Below are positions 1-10,866 of a stretch of 64,000 nucleotides of DNA, one piece after another. This DNA comes from Morinoia aosen (Eukaryota; Arthropoda; Malacostraca; Amphipoda; Talitridae). The notes under the pieces are model-generated. The model did no database searches. It was not told the origin of the DNA and was given only the letters and a program-made list of their open reading frames with translations. The stretch covers positions 40,826,859-40,890,858 of the forward strand of contig CM059575.1 in NCBI GenBank assembly GCA_030386875.1, in the 5' to 3' direction. The position numbers and the translations under genes are program-made. The number at the start of each line of letters is the position of its first letter. Position 1 is the stretch's first letter.

Positions 1-1
1 A

Positions 2-767
2 AACCTTCTGAGAAACCTTAAATTGTGGTATGACCATAATGGCCTCAAACTTAACGCAAGTAAAACGCAATGCATTATTTTTGGATCACAGAATGCGACT
101 AAAAATTTACCACCATTCAAGCTAACATTTGGAGACGATACAATTGAACCAGTAGAGACGGTAAAAAAATCTGGGTGTTTGGTTTGACAAAAATATGACT
201 TTCAATTCACACGTCGAAACAATGTGCAACAAAATAAACGGAACCTTAATGTTCTTTCATCGCATTAAGAACACACTTGACGAAAAATCTAGATTGTTAG
301 TGATTCAGTCTTTAGTTTTATCGCACCTGGACTATTGCAGTGTTGTATGGGGAAATTTACCTCAATATCGTCAGGAAGAGTTGCAAAAATGTCTAAACTT
401 CGCCGCCAAAGTGGTGTGCAAAGGAAATTTCAATAAATACGATCATGTCACCCCTCTTTTAAGAAAACTCGACTGGATCCCAATACCGAACAGATTCATG
501 ATCCAAAAAGCTCGACGAGTGTTCTCCTCTCTGTACCTCCCCCAAAGTAATGCAGAGGTGGTAAAATTTTTTCCATCTAATATCCCAAACAAAAAACCAA
601 ATCGGAGGAATGATGTTTTAGTCAGTTACCGTTCATCTAACGTGGGACAAAAAGCTCTATCAGTTTCTGGAGCTTTTTTGTGGAACAAGCTTCCCCAGCA
701 TATCAAAAACTCTAAAACTGTAAAAGAATTTAGAGTAAATGTGTCACGTCATTTTGCATCTCTATAG
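2..767 (+). pseudogene. LINE-A ORF2 C-terminal fragment (end of RT and C-terminal domain)
   Basis: About 250 codons matching the last part of ORF2 in the other family A copies. Residue blocks include a WYDHNGLKLN-like thumb segment near the start, HVETMCNKINGTLMFFHRIK, and a C-terminal region with LNFAAKVVC and GQKALSVSGAFLWNKLP. The catalytic YADD region lies upstream, outside the window. The frame changes once in an A-run near 165-172, where the copies elsewhere read through, so this copy is broken. The stop at 765-767 matches the normal ORF2 end. The product would be the carboxyl end of an endonuclease-RT polyprotein, and this copy cannot make a functional enzyme. Confidence 0.85.
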
Positions 768-1309
768 ACCTGCTGCATTTCGGTGTGAATTTCCCATTTA
801 CCAGAAATTTTAATTTTCCTGAAATTTCTGTTAGAAAATTAGAAACTATTTCATTTTACGTTTGCTAAGCCATTCGTGCATTCATCTTAACTATTTCTGT
901 CGACAATAATGAGCACCCCAGCCGTGAGTTCAATACAGCAGAATGAACGTTTTTTCCATAATTAGGAGTATTTCCTCATCTTTATTTTGTTATTTTTTCT
1001 TCTCTGTGTTAATATTTAACATCCGTATGGAAAACATACTCTGAAATACATTTTGTGTGTACACCAATATACAGGTTTATAAATGTGAAGATTGTGCAAA
1101 GTTTATAATGAATTAAATTTTGTCTAACGTTGTCTCGTTAATTCAAAATCATTCTCGAAGATGTTTTCAATCGATTTCGGCTGAGCTGCGGGGAGGGGTT
1201 AATTTGAGCATTTTCATTAAGTCTTTTAATATTTTTCCGTGCGTTCAGTGCACACCAGCACTAAACTTTAAAATCGAAAAAAACTGATAATTTCTGTTAT
1301 CAAAATTAT

Positions 1310-2790
1310 CACTTTGGACCATTGCTTAATCTACCTATATGTGCCAAATTTTGTAAATATTCTCCACTCAAATGTGATATCCGGCCACAATGTTACTCCA
1401 TTTTATCCCATGTACACATGTCTGTATAATGCTGAAGAGTTGTGTTGTTTCTTGACTGTAACCTGAGTTTTCTTAAAAATTTCTATGAAGAAACTAAAAA
1501 CCAGTTCATTTTACGTTTTCCGAAGTCTTCTTTTCCTTTTAGTTTTTTTTTCGAATAATTTCTTAGGATTACAATGAGCTCAACTGTCATTATCGGTGTA
1601 ATAGATGGTAGGTTGTTTCTATCCTCTTATTTTATATTTGTATTTTTTTCTTATATTTCATTCTCAATAAGTACATATATTAATATGTGTGTGTACGTAT
1701 ATAGGTATATATATATCTACATAAATAGATATACATGTTTCTATTTCATTTCTTTACACAAAAACCATCCGGTTAATAAATTTTATTGCACTAGCGAAAT
1801 GATTCAAAAATAGATCTCCCACTTACACCAGAGGACGTCTCTGTGAATCGGATTAATGACAAATACAATTAATGAAATTAATCGTAATTTGAGCGTATGA
1901 ATCGTGGTAAAATTATCTTTCTGTCCGTATGTTGTACAAGCAAATTTTGATGTTGAGTATATGTTTGTTTGCGCATTTCTGACAAAATTTTGTAGATATT
2001 TGTCAATCATGAGTGGTAACTGGCCTACACTGTATCTCCATTTTATCCCATGCATGTACCCATGTCCGCATGATGTTGCAGAGAATATCGAGAAGATATG
2101 ATATATGATATGATATATTGAAGATATATGTTTTTTTTGTTGTTGTTCCTCAGCGGTAACTTGAGTTTTCTTAAAATTTCCTTTAGGAAATTAAAAAACC
2201 ATTCCATTTATACGTTTTTCGAAGTCCTTTTCTATTCCTTATCTTTCCTCAGGTTATTTCTTACGATTCATCAGAGCTTGGGCTGTCATTTTAAATATTG
2301 AAAGAGTAAGATTATTTTTCATGTCTATTAGCATTTTTCTTATATTCGTTTTCAATACGTATATATATGAATATGTGTGTTGGTGTGTGCGTGAGTATGT
2401 ACGTGTGCGCACGCAAACATAAATGTTTATGTATCAGTGTAAACATGCACACGTTTCGCACACATATATGCGCACATGTACATATATCGGTTTCTATTTC
2501 TACTTTTTGCATAAAAAGCAAAACCTCAAGACACATTACATTTTACCTAAAGCTCTGCGATCAGTTAACACTGCACCAAATTTCAGAAATAAACAAATTG
2601 ATTGCGCTTGCTTTATGATTTATAAATCGATCTATCACGACCCCGAAGGGCATTTCTGTGAACAGAAGAAATTAAAAAGTATAAACAGACAAAGGAAATA
2701 AAGCACTCGTGTAAAAATTATCTCTATATTTGTATGCCGAACAAGCCATGCATTTCAATTTTGAGTGTAAGTTTGTTTACGCATTCCTAG
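1310..2790 (+). repeat. Tandem repeats in LINE-A copy 0 3' UTR, period about 650-800 bp
   Basis: Blocks around 1398-1640 recur around 2037-2330 (for example CCATTTTATCCCATG and the TTGAGTTTTCTTAAAA neighbourhood), and 1735-1985 recurs around 2491-2795. Each unit contains a TG/TA-rich microsatellite (about 1655-1740 and 2350-2490), whose length variation explains the uneven period. No coding capacity was recognised. Small open frames here are microsatellite artefacts. Confidence 0.65.
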
Positions 2791-3108
2791 ATGTGCGTGC
2801 TGTGTTGCGCGATGTTCTTTACAAATTATTTCGAGACTATCTTTTTCTCAATACTTGATTGTCATTTACGGTGTTGTTTCAATCTAGTACGGTGTAGCGT
2901 TTTTTTGTATTTTTCCTACTTCGATGATCTTATAAATAATTCGAAAAATTCTAAAGAATTCTTCGAAACTGCCAAGTTCTTAGTTGAAATTATCGAAGTA
3001 GGAAAAAGGCAAGAAGCGCTGTACCGGAATCTCTTGGAATATAAAATATCCAAGAGATAATATTTCTCATTTCTCATTCAACTACCCTTGACAGAGTTAA
3101 ACTATTAG

Positions 3109-3540
3109 CACGACCCGTATGGTTTGTCTATTAGTACGCCTCGTATATTTTTTCTATTAATATGCCTCGTATGGTCTATCTATCTGTACACCTATGATAG
3201 TATTGTCTAATATTACATCTCGTAAAGTTTGTCTATTATTATGCCTCGTACTGCATATCTATTTGTACACCTCGTATGGTTTGTCAATTAGTATTCCTCG
3301 TATGGAACTTTGTTAGACTATTAGCACACCACGTGTGGTTTGTCTATTATAGTACGCCTCGTATATTATGTCTATTAATATGCCTCGTATGGTCTATCTA
3401 TTCGTACACCTCTGATAGTTTATCTATTAGCACACCTCATATAGTTTGTCGATTATTATGCCTCGTATGGCTTATCTATTTTTACAACTCGGATGGCTTG
3501 TCAATTAATACTCCTCGTATGGATCTTTTGTTTTAGGACG
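3109..3540 (+). repeat. 26-bp minisatellite with higher-order structure
   Basis: About 16 units of roughly 26 bp built on a GCCTCGTATGG...CTATTA core. Neighbouring units differ, but the order of variants repeats: eight units at about 3112-3326 are matched in the same order by eight units at about 3327-3536. This is a higher-order repeat of about 210-215 bp present twice. It sits in the 3' UTR of LINE-A copy 0, just before the terminal hairpin. The 86-codon open frame across it is a by-product of the repeat. Confidence 0.85.
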
Positions 3541-3565
3541 TCTTATATTAAGGAACTTTTAAAAG

Positions 3566-3603
3566 CCAATATGTTGGCATATGTATCTCATGTGACAACT
3601 TGG
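3566..3603 (+). promoter_or_regulatory. LINE-A 3'-terminal stem-loop (copy 0)
   Basis: CCAA (3566-3569) can pair with TTGG (3600-3603). Inside, GTTG pairs with CAAC, and CATATG pairs with CATGTG through one G-U around a 5-nt loop. GGAAATAAA and a GTT-repeat tail follow. The same position in the other three family A copies also folds with CCAAT/ATTGG arms. By analogy with other LINEs this is probably the 3' structure recognised by the RT to start target-primed synthesis. Confidence 0.6.
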
Positions 3604-3631
3604 AAATAAACGGTTTGTTGTTGTTGTTGTT

Positions 3632-6600
3632 TTTACCGCTCTGATAACTCTTTTTTGCAGAGTAAAAATTTGGTTGGTTTTATTTTTATCAGTTCCGCGC
3701 CATGCTTCTATTCCGTTTTGCAAGTATGAAGAAATGAGCGTTCGGTAGAGCATTTGTAAAGCTGCTTCAGGCAGGAAATTTTTAACTTTATTTAGGATTC
3801 AAATGGATTTCGATAATTTAGAACTAATATGAATGATGTGCTCTTTGAAGGTCAGATGTTTCTCTATTATGATGCCAAGAAAGTTAAATGAGTTGGTTTC
3901 TTCGATTTCACCTTCGCCAATTTTAATGCGTGGGAGAGTTACATTTTTCTTGTGTGAGAATGTAATATATTTCGTTTTATCGATATTAAGGCTTATTTAA
4001 GCCACAATGAAACCTTATAAAGTTTATTATTTATACCCTCCGCAATCATAGCGGGATTTTAGTTCGGAAGGACCGCAGAATGCGTACTGTCATCGACAAA
4101 AAAAGTATGAATTTGAAGAATGATATAGATTTAATAACATCATTGATAAATATCAGAAATAGGAGAGGCCCAAGAACAGATCCTTGTGGAACTCCATGGA
4201 AAATTGTCTGTGGGTCCGATTTTGCGTCGTTAATGAGAACGGATTGCTTCCGATTTGTTAGGTATGATCTGAACCAATCATGGGCAACCCCTCGAATGCC
4301 ATAACAGTGTAGTTTCGAGAGTAATATTTTATGGTCCACACAATCGAATGCTTTTCGAATGTCAAGAAATGCAGAGAAGGCAGGCTTTCCTCCATCTATA
4401 TTAGAATAAAGGAATTGTAAATGATTTAACATAGCCTGTGTTGTTGATTTTTTAGAGCGAAAGCCGTATTGTTTATCGTAAAGAAATTATTTTTCTTCAA
4501 AATAAGAGAGCACTTTTTATACACAATTTTTTTGAATACCTTGCTAATAATTGGAAGTACGGAGATAGGTCGGTAATTGTTTATACTGGTTTTTTCATCA
4601 TTTTTGACGACAGGGGTTACTCTAGCAACTTTGAGGGAGTTCGGGAAAGTGCCTAGTAAGAGAGACTGGTAAATAAGATTGGATATCAGCGGGGCTACAA
4701 TATCAGCAATAATTTTAAGTACTTTTGTCGGAAACGTTTGTAACCCACTCGATTTATTTTTCAGATTGCTTATGCATGCAATTACATCGGAAGAGTTGGT
4801 AGGCGTAAAGTAAAAGGAGTTGTGTTCTCGAATAGGATCCATGTATTCCAGGTGATCAGTAGGTTCACTTGGAATACCATCAGCTATAGTTTTCCCCACG
4901 TTTACGAAGAAATTGTTAAAGAGATCAGCAATTTCTTTCTTCTCATGGTATGCTACATTATCTCAGGGTTGGAACACAAAAAAAAACACCCAAAAAAGCC
5001 CCAAAAAACCCACACTAAAAAAACACTAAATAGTGGGTTTTATTTTTTTGGGGTTTTATTATTGTTATTTAAATTTTACTTGTTGTAAGCTTATTGGTAA
5101 TTGGTAAATGGTAATAGTGATGGACAAACACAATCCAGATAATGTTCACATAATGTAACAATTCATATAATAATGGAATATATTCTTGGAAATAAAGTAA
5201 TCAAATAACAATATTTACTCAATTAGTGTATATATATAAATTTGAAATAGAGGTAACTGGAGCTGTGTGAATAACTTTGTTAAACAAAAACAGGTATTAC
5301 GAAAAACCCAATAAAGCCCCCAAAAAAAACAATACAACCCCCTAAAAAAATATAACCCAAAAAAACCCAGGTGTTTTTTTTAAAAACCCAGGGTTTTTTC
5401 CATCCCTGCATTATCTAGAACAACATGTTTAATTTTCTTTTTATCGGCGTTATTCGGTTTACAGCAGGAGTTAAGGAGGGGCCAAGTCTTTTTAACGCCA
5501 GCTTTAAATTGAGTAAATTTGCGCGTAAAGTAGCTCTTTTTTGATGTCCTTATCTGATTTTTCACAAAGTTTCTGAATCGGTTATATGTTTCTCGAGATA
5601 TTCGCCCTTCGCAAAGGAGGGCTAGGTACGCTTGACGTTTCTTTATATTTATCACGATGTCTTCAGTAATCCAGAGCTTTTGTTTATTTTTCGGGGTAAC
5701 TTTACGAGTTACAATTGGGCAACACTGTATGCGACCATTATAGTTTCAGTCAACTTTACTAGTGCTTCATCGATGCTCGTTGCATTATTGTGTTGAGAGA
5801 TGTGCAATGTTGGCATTGATTCTTCTAGAACGGTGCGCATTTCTTCTAAATTCGATTCGTTTACTTTACGATATGAGTAAGTTTCAGCCCGTGGCTTGGT
5901 GCAAGCAATATCGACGTTTTAAAAGATTCCAGAAAGAAAATCACTTGTGCCTGTCGTAAAGATATTGTCAAGCAGCGTAGCAGACTCAGAGGATATTCGT
6001 GTAGGCTTTGTGATGATCGGAAGGAAAGGTTGAGACTGAAAGGCTGGCTGTTAGGACATTAGAGATTGGTTCATAGCTTTCATGTTTCAATAGATTATAA
6101 TTGAAGTCACTGCATATTATTATGTCATTGTATAAGTACCTGTTGAAGTGAGAAATAATACGATTTAGCTCATTCAGGAAGGATATAGGACAGGCTGTAG
6201 GAGGCCTATTCACCATTCCAAGCACAATGCGTTTACCATCTCTAGACAGTTCTACGAAGAGTGATTCTATATGATCCTGATTCATTGATGCACTTGCTAT
6301 GACTCTCGAGTCTATGTGGTTAGATATATATGTGCTGATGCCTCCGCCTTGATGGTTTTTTCGTAGCGAATGGTAACTATGATAATTTTCAAATCGAATC
6401 ATGTCTTTGGTCGTCATCTAGCCAGCTTTCGGTGAAGCTAATCACGTCTAGGTTATATTTAAGTTCAGTAATAATATCTAATAATAATAGTACATTGTAT
6501 CTCTTTCAATTTTGGATAGAGTGACCTACAGTTCCAACACAGGATTGAGAAAGTAAGGCGAGTTATTCGTATAGTTTCGTTGAATTTTGATATATTAGTA

Positions 6601-6697
6601 TACCTACAGTCTTCAGAGTCGTTTAGGTTTGTATATATTCTGTTCAAATGATGGAGATCTGGGTCGATTTAATCGAATATATCAGCGTGTCAATCAT
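3632..6697 (-). pseudogene. LINE-B copy 1 ORF2: APE endonuclease and reverse transcriptase, broken
   Basis: The start codon complement at 6695-6697 aligns with the ATG of copy 2. The endonuclease part is visible at about 6650-5990 (CWNCRSL, GGGISTYISNHIDSR, NRPP, and a DFNYD catalytic block), the linker at 5655-5417, and the RT at about 4899-3632 (NNYRPISVLPIISKV, AFDCVDHKIL, HGVPQGSVLGPLLFLIFIND). The reading frame is broken several times, a 445-bp MITE interrupts it, and the FADD catalytic box seen in copy 2 is altered by a deletion near 4075-4090. The 3' third is missing at the LINE-A junction. In an intact element the enzyme would nick DNA and copy its own RNA at the nick. Confidence 0.85.
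4964..5408. mobile_element. hAT-type MITE
   Basis: A 445-bp insert in LINE-B ORF2. It is flanked by a perfect 8-bp duplication CATTATCT (4956-4963 and 5409-5416), and copy 2 of the LINE has no insert there. The ends are inverted: CAGGGTTGGAA at the left and the complement of CAGGGATGGAA at the right, 10 of 11 identical. An 8-bp duplication with CAGGG ends is the hAT pattern. There is no transposase ORF, so it is non-autonomous. Both subterminal parts are unusually rich in A-runs alternating with C-runs. Confidence 0.92.
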
Positions 6698-7149
6698 TTA
6701 AAATTAGTAAACAGTAAGAAGTAGGTAATATATAGTTTAAAAACGAAATACAGAGTCAAGCTTAAAGGGATATTCCTGTGTAAAAACTAGCTTATGAAGG
6801 AAGAGAGAATAGAGTAAAAAAATCTAGCGCGATTTCGGGAGTACACACAAACTCAGTCCATGAGCGCATAATATTGGAGTTCAATATCACAACATTGGTG
6901 CAAACAGATTAATGAGGGCGTTTCCACAAGTTCACATACAACAGGTAATAAGTTTTACAGATTATGACGACAATGATACAATCAGCTAATATGGTTTACG
7001 CGTAATAATATCTTTAGTGGTAAAAAAAGGAAAAATCACAGTAATATTGGTAGGTGAAAATTGCTAATTGCGTTGTTACAAAGTTCACACACAGCTGTCA
7101 TAAATGCTTACACACACATCTGTTATACATTTGTCAAGATTGTGGTTAA

Positions 7150-7226
7150 ACTGATATCTAATTGAGGTAAAACTGACATGATACCTAATTGAGGTGAAAC
7201 TGACATGATATCTAATTGAGGTGATC
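7150..7226 (-). repeat. Short tandem repeat between LINE-B ORF1 and ORF2
   Basis: Three imperfect copies of a unit built on TAATTGAGGTGAAACTGACATGATA, about 27-34 bp each. They lie just downstream of the ORF1 stop (complement at 7234-7236). Copy 2 has a similar, partly degraded run at about 44660-44740, so this is an ancestral part of the inter-ORF region. No function is visible. Confidence 0.6.
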
Positions 7227-7867
7227 ACGCAGTCTAGTCACCCATGACCTGTTTCAATGACATGTTTAGTTGTTGCACCAGGTATTGCTCGAGGTCTTCT
7301 GGCGTGTTGATCGGGCGGCGTCTTGAATCTGGGTTTCCGGGGTTAGATACGAAGATGTTTCTGTCGTGTGTTGTCGGGATTCCAATTTTTCCGGAAATTT
7401 CCTTTTGGCCATTCTCAGAATGTACATGGCGTTAGCTCGTGAAGGTATGAGGTATTCATTTATGAAGAACTTTGGTTTTTTTTCTCGGCAGGCGGTAAGA
7501 ATTTCACGTTTCTTGTTATAATGTTTCAGTTCAAATGCAATGTTTCTTCGATCTACGTTCTCAGTTACTGTTTTCCCCCATTCTGGTAGCTGACGTGATG
7601 TCAGTGTCGCAGAGGTCAATGTTGATATTGTCCTTCAGGAGGTGGCAGACTGTTTCCTTACAGATTTCGTTTGTGTGAGATTGCGGTAGTTCCCTTCCAG
7701 AAATGACGAGAGTGCATTTTTTGTCTTCTATGTCTCGGCGCTGATCATTTTTTCCAACTGGTCGAGACAGGAGGCTAAGCTATCTATTTTCTCATTCTGT
7801 TCTTCGAAAATTTCTTTGTGTTCTGCATCTTTTTCTGCTATTGTTTCTAATAGTGTTTTAAGTTGGC

Positions 7868-8375
7868 TATTAAATACCCTGCCTAGGATATTATTAGTAG
7901 TAGTATTTGATAGTAAGGTAACCAATTTATGATAGCCTATGCCCATACACAAAGCAACCCTACACTAGGCTTCACCTCAGTATAGTTTAGGCACCACACA
8001 GATAGACAGAACACAACAATAGCACTAGTGCTGACATCAATAGTAATACATAGATCAATTGCAAATGTGATACATCAATAATATTTAAGCAAACAGGCAC
8101 TCACCTCCTGGATATCTCTAAGCTATGAAAAGGCTCAATTTAATATACATGTGGCCAGTGAGAGAAGAGCGGAGATAGGTTAGAGTTATAGAATAGGGTA
8201 GAATAGAATTAGTAGTAGGTAGTTAGAAAAGCTTAGTATAGTACTAACCACACGTTGCTAATATATACACACGCAGCTCAACATTTACTGTTTAGCTGGC
8301 TGCGGTTGTTGCCGTCACGACCGTTGCCAACTTTTAGTCTCTCTAACTAGAACTTACATTACTCGCTATATTACA
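7868..8375 (-). repeat. Gypsy-1 3' LTR
   Basis: Matches 10359-10866 along its whole 508-bp length with about 26 differences by eye. In element orientation it starts TGTAATATAGCGAG at 8375 and follows a polypurine tract at about 8376-8390. The far end is less certain because it does not finish in a clean CA. I placed it where the duplicated target begins. Confidence 0.88.
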
Positions 8376-8452
8376 CCCCTCCCTCCTTAATTAGAAACCC
8401 CCCTGTAATCCTACCCTCCTTATTTGACCTAGTCGATCCTAAAGGTCCATTC

Positions 8453-10160
8453 TCACCACAGGCTTCCGAGTACGGTTAGATCTGGGTGAGATGCTAGCAC
8501 TTGGAGGCTCGTGCATCCTTGCCTCCTGGGTGGGAATCGAGTAGTCAGGTGTTTCTGGGTCAGGTTCATTAGTCGGAGGTGGTGAGTATGAATTTCGAGC
8601 AGGTTGGGAATCAACACGGTTTCCTCAGGAGGTTGTTCCATGGGTTCAGGGATGGCGTTCGAGCAGGTAATAACTTGGTCTTGGTGTCGACGAACGACAT
8701 CTCCCCCCTGCAGTTGGCACTTGTAGGTCACCGGGCGCGTTTTCTCAAAGTTAGTACCAGGGGTCCATTTTGGGGAACTCGGTGTGTATTGACGGACCAT
8801 CACAGGTGACTCCGGCGGAATGTCAACCGCGCAAGACCCTGGGTGGTATCTTTTCTGAGCGTCCTGGCGTTGAGCAACTCTGGACGCGATTGCTTCTGAC
8901 GGCCAAAGTAGATCAAGACGAGAGCGAACTTTCCTGCCTAACATCAGTTCGGCAGGCGTAACACATGTTGTCGTGTGGGGTGTTAGCCGATAGTTGAACA
9001 TGAACCTGTCTAGTGCTAGGCGCAGGGGTTCCGTTGACTTTCGTATATTCTTCTTGAACGTTTGAACCATGCGCTCTGCCAGTCCATTAGTTGAAGGATG
9101 GTATGGTGCGCTCGTAATATGCCGCATACCACATGCCTTCACAAGTTCTTGGAATTCAGCCGATGTGAAACACGTTGCGTTGTCCGAAACAATTGTTACC
9201 GGAAATCCAAACGTTGCAAAAGTGTGTTTCAGGTACGAGATCGTTTCGCTAGAAGTTGTAGTAAATGTGGGAAAAATTTCAACCCACTTAGAATGTGCGT
9301 CCCACGATCACTAGATAGTATTTTCCATCCATTGTGCCCGCGTAGTCGATATGTATACGATGCTAAGGCTGCACCGGCCATTCCCACGGATGGAGTTCAG
9401 CTTTCGTCGGTGCAGCTCGAGTGCTCAGGCACTCGCTGCATGACTTAGTCGTTTCTTCTAGGTCTTTGTATAGAAGAGGCCACCACACGTAGCTGCGGGC
9501 TAGTTCCTTCATCCTGGATGATCCTGCATGGCCAGAGTGAAGTTCATCCACAATAGCTTGTCTGAGGGCTTGGGGCACAATTATTCTTGCTCCCAAGAGT
9601 ACACAGCCATTTTGTGTGGACAATTCGTCTCTCCTCCTAGTGTACGGAGCGAGATCAGGGTCACCAATTACCGTCGAAGGCCAGCGTTCCTGGCAGTATT
9701 TGTAGACCTTTGAAAGTACTGGGTCCTTTAGGGTGCCGTCGCGAATGTGGGTGCTGGTGACCGGAGCTGACTCAAGGAAGTTTACTAAGGACGTCCATTC
9801 CGCTGGAATGGGCGTGGCTTCCTCGAGAGTTGTCAGATGTAGACGACTGAGAGCATCAGCCGTGCCCAACAGCACGCCAGACCGGTGACGCAAGGTGAAC
9901 TTGCAGGACTGCAGCAGTAGAGCCCACCTTTGAATGCGTCCGGATGCCACCGGAAGGATACTTCTACCCCGATCAAATAGTCTTAGTAAGGGTTTGTGGT
10001 CTGTGATTACTGTGAAGTCCTGTCCCCACACGTAGCAATGAAATTTTCGGAGTGCGAACACCATAGCCAGAGCGTCTTTCTCAGTCTGGGAGTAGTTAAG
10101 CTCTGTTGCTGTTAGAGTTCGGGAGGCAAAATAGGCGGGGCGCTCAATTCCATCAATAAG
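8453..10160 (-). pseudogene. Gypsy-1 pol remnant: RNase H end and integrase
   Basis: Reading from 10160 downward, the frame gives the RNase H segment (ERPAYFASRTLTATELNYSQ, VITDHKPLLRLF, TADALSRL), a linker, then the integrase zinc region (ELHSGHAGSSRMKELARSYV, CSECLSTRA) to 9363. The integrase core crosses at least one frameshift between 9362 and 9143. The 9142-8453 piece carries the end of the core (APYHPSTNGLAERMVQTFKK with the catalytic Glu) and the C-terminal region. RT and protease are absent. Such an element could move only with enzymes supplied in trans. Confidence 0.9.
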
Positions 10161-10215
10161 GTGGCAATTCTTCCTCTAAAGGGTTAAACTCTCCCACTGA
10201 ACCTATCAACGGCAT
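10156..10215 (-). pseudogene. Gypsy-1 gag N-terminal remnant
   Basis: The ATG complement at 10213-10215 opens a 20-codon stretch, MPLIGSVGEFNPLEEELPPY, which resembles the beginning of a Ty3/gypsy Gag. It hits a stop at the deletion point, where the next recognisable sequence is RNase H in another frame. It marks the left side of a deletion that removed most of gag and pol. Confidence 0.65.
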
Positions 10216-10339
10216 ATTGAATTTTAGTAAGTTTAACACCCTGTGAAAAAAAAACAAAAAAAAATTCAGAGCACAAATGATACAATCACTTGATAAATTC
10301 TGAGTTCCTTCACTAGTCTAGTCTCTCCCAGTAGTTCTA

Positions 10340-10357
10340 CCAAAATCCTCGTCGCCA
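10340..10357 (-). promoter_or_regulatory. Gypsy-1 primer-binding site
   Basis: On the minus strand, one base after the 5' LTR, the sequence reads TGGCGACGAGGATTTTGG. A TGG start right after the LTR is the expected position of a tRNA-complementary primer-binding site. I did not assign the tRNA. Confidence 0.6.
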
Positions 10358-10358
10358 G

Positions 10359-10866
10359 TATCATATATCCTGCCTAGGATATTATTACTATTAGTATTTG
10401 ATAGTAAGGTAACCAATTTATGATAGCCTATGCCCATACACATAGCAACCCTACACTAGACTTCACCTCAGTATAGTTTAGGCACTACATAGATAGACAG
10501 AACACAACAATAGTAATAGTGCTGACATCAATAGTAATACATAGATCAATCGCAATTGTGATACATCAATAACATATAAGCAAATAGGCACTCACCTCCT
10601 GGATCCCCCTAAGCTATGAAAAGGCTCAATTTAATATACATGTGGAAAGTGAGAGAAGAGCGGATATAGGTTAGAGTTATAGAATAGGGTAGAATAGAAT
10701 TAGTAGTAGGTAGTTAGAAAAGCATAGTAGAGTACTAACCACACGTTGCTAATATACACACACGCAGCTCAACATTTACTGTTTAGCTGGCTGCGGTTGT
10801 TGCCGTCATGAGCGTTGCCAATTTTTGGTCTCTCTAACTAGAACTTACATTACTCGCTATATTACA
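10359..10866 (-). repeat. Gypsy-1 5' LTR
   Basis: The second 508-bp LTR. It starts at 10866 in element orientation (TGTAATATAGCGAG) and runs to 10359, adjoining the primer-binding site. It would carry the promoter of the element, but I could not place a convincing TATA box. Confidence 0.88.

Larger units (their letters stand above)
1..3631 (+). mobile_element. LINE family A, copy 0 (3' part only)
   Basis: This is the 3' portion of a non-LTR retrotransposon that begins upstream of the window. It holds the end of the reverse transcriptase ORF, a long 3' UTR with tandem repeats and a 26-bp minisatellite, then a terminal stem-loop, the string GGAAATAAA and a GTT-repeat tail. The protein is clearly related to the copies at 15346-23734 and 26289-35651 but is more diverged, so this looks like a subfamily. 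Immediately after the tail (about 3632) the sequence joins the middle of the RT ORF of a reversed family B LINE, so this copy was inserted into that element. Seen: the RT homology, tail and junction. Inferred: single insertion event. Confidence 0.85.
7868..10866 (-). mobile_element. Ty3/gypsy retrotransposon 1, internally deleted
   Basis: A minus-strand LTR element of about 3.0 kb inside LINE-B ORF1. Both LTRs are 508 bp. A probable 5-bp duplication is TTGGC (7863-7867) and ATGGC (10867-10871), 4 of 5 matching. A primer-binding site follows the 5' LTR and a purine tract (GGAGGGAGGGG on the minus strand) precedes the 3' LTR. The inside is only about 2.0 kb. The gag start jumps directly to RNase H, so most of gag, protease and RT are deleted. 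The LTRs are roughly 95% identical by eye, making this clearly older than gypsy-2 at 52047-62752. Confidence 0.92.

Noticed and set aside
3276..3536. 86-codon open frame in the 26-bp minisatellite
   Set aside because: Produced by the repeat unit and not conserved; no known motif.
3109..3540. CRISPR-like array
   Set aside because: The units are directly adjacent without unique spacers, and the context is a eukaryotic LINE 3' UTR.
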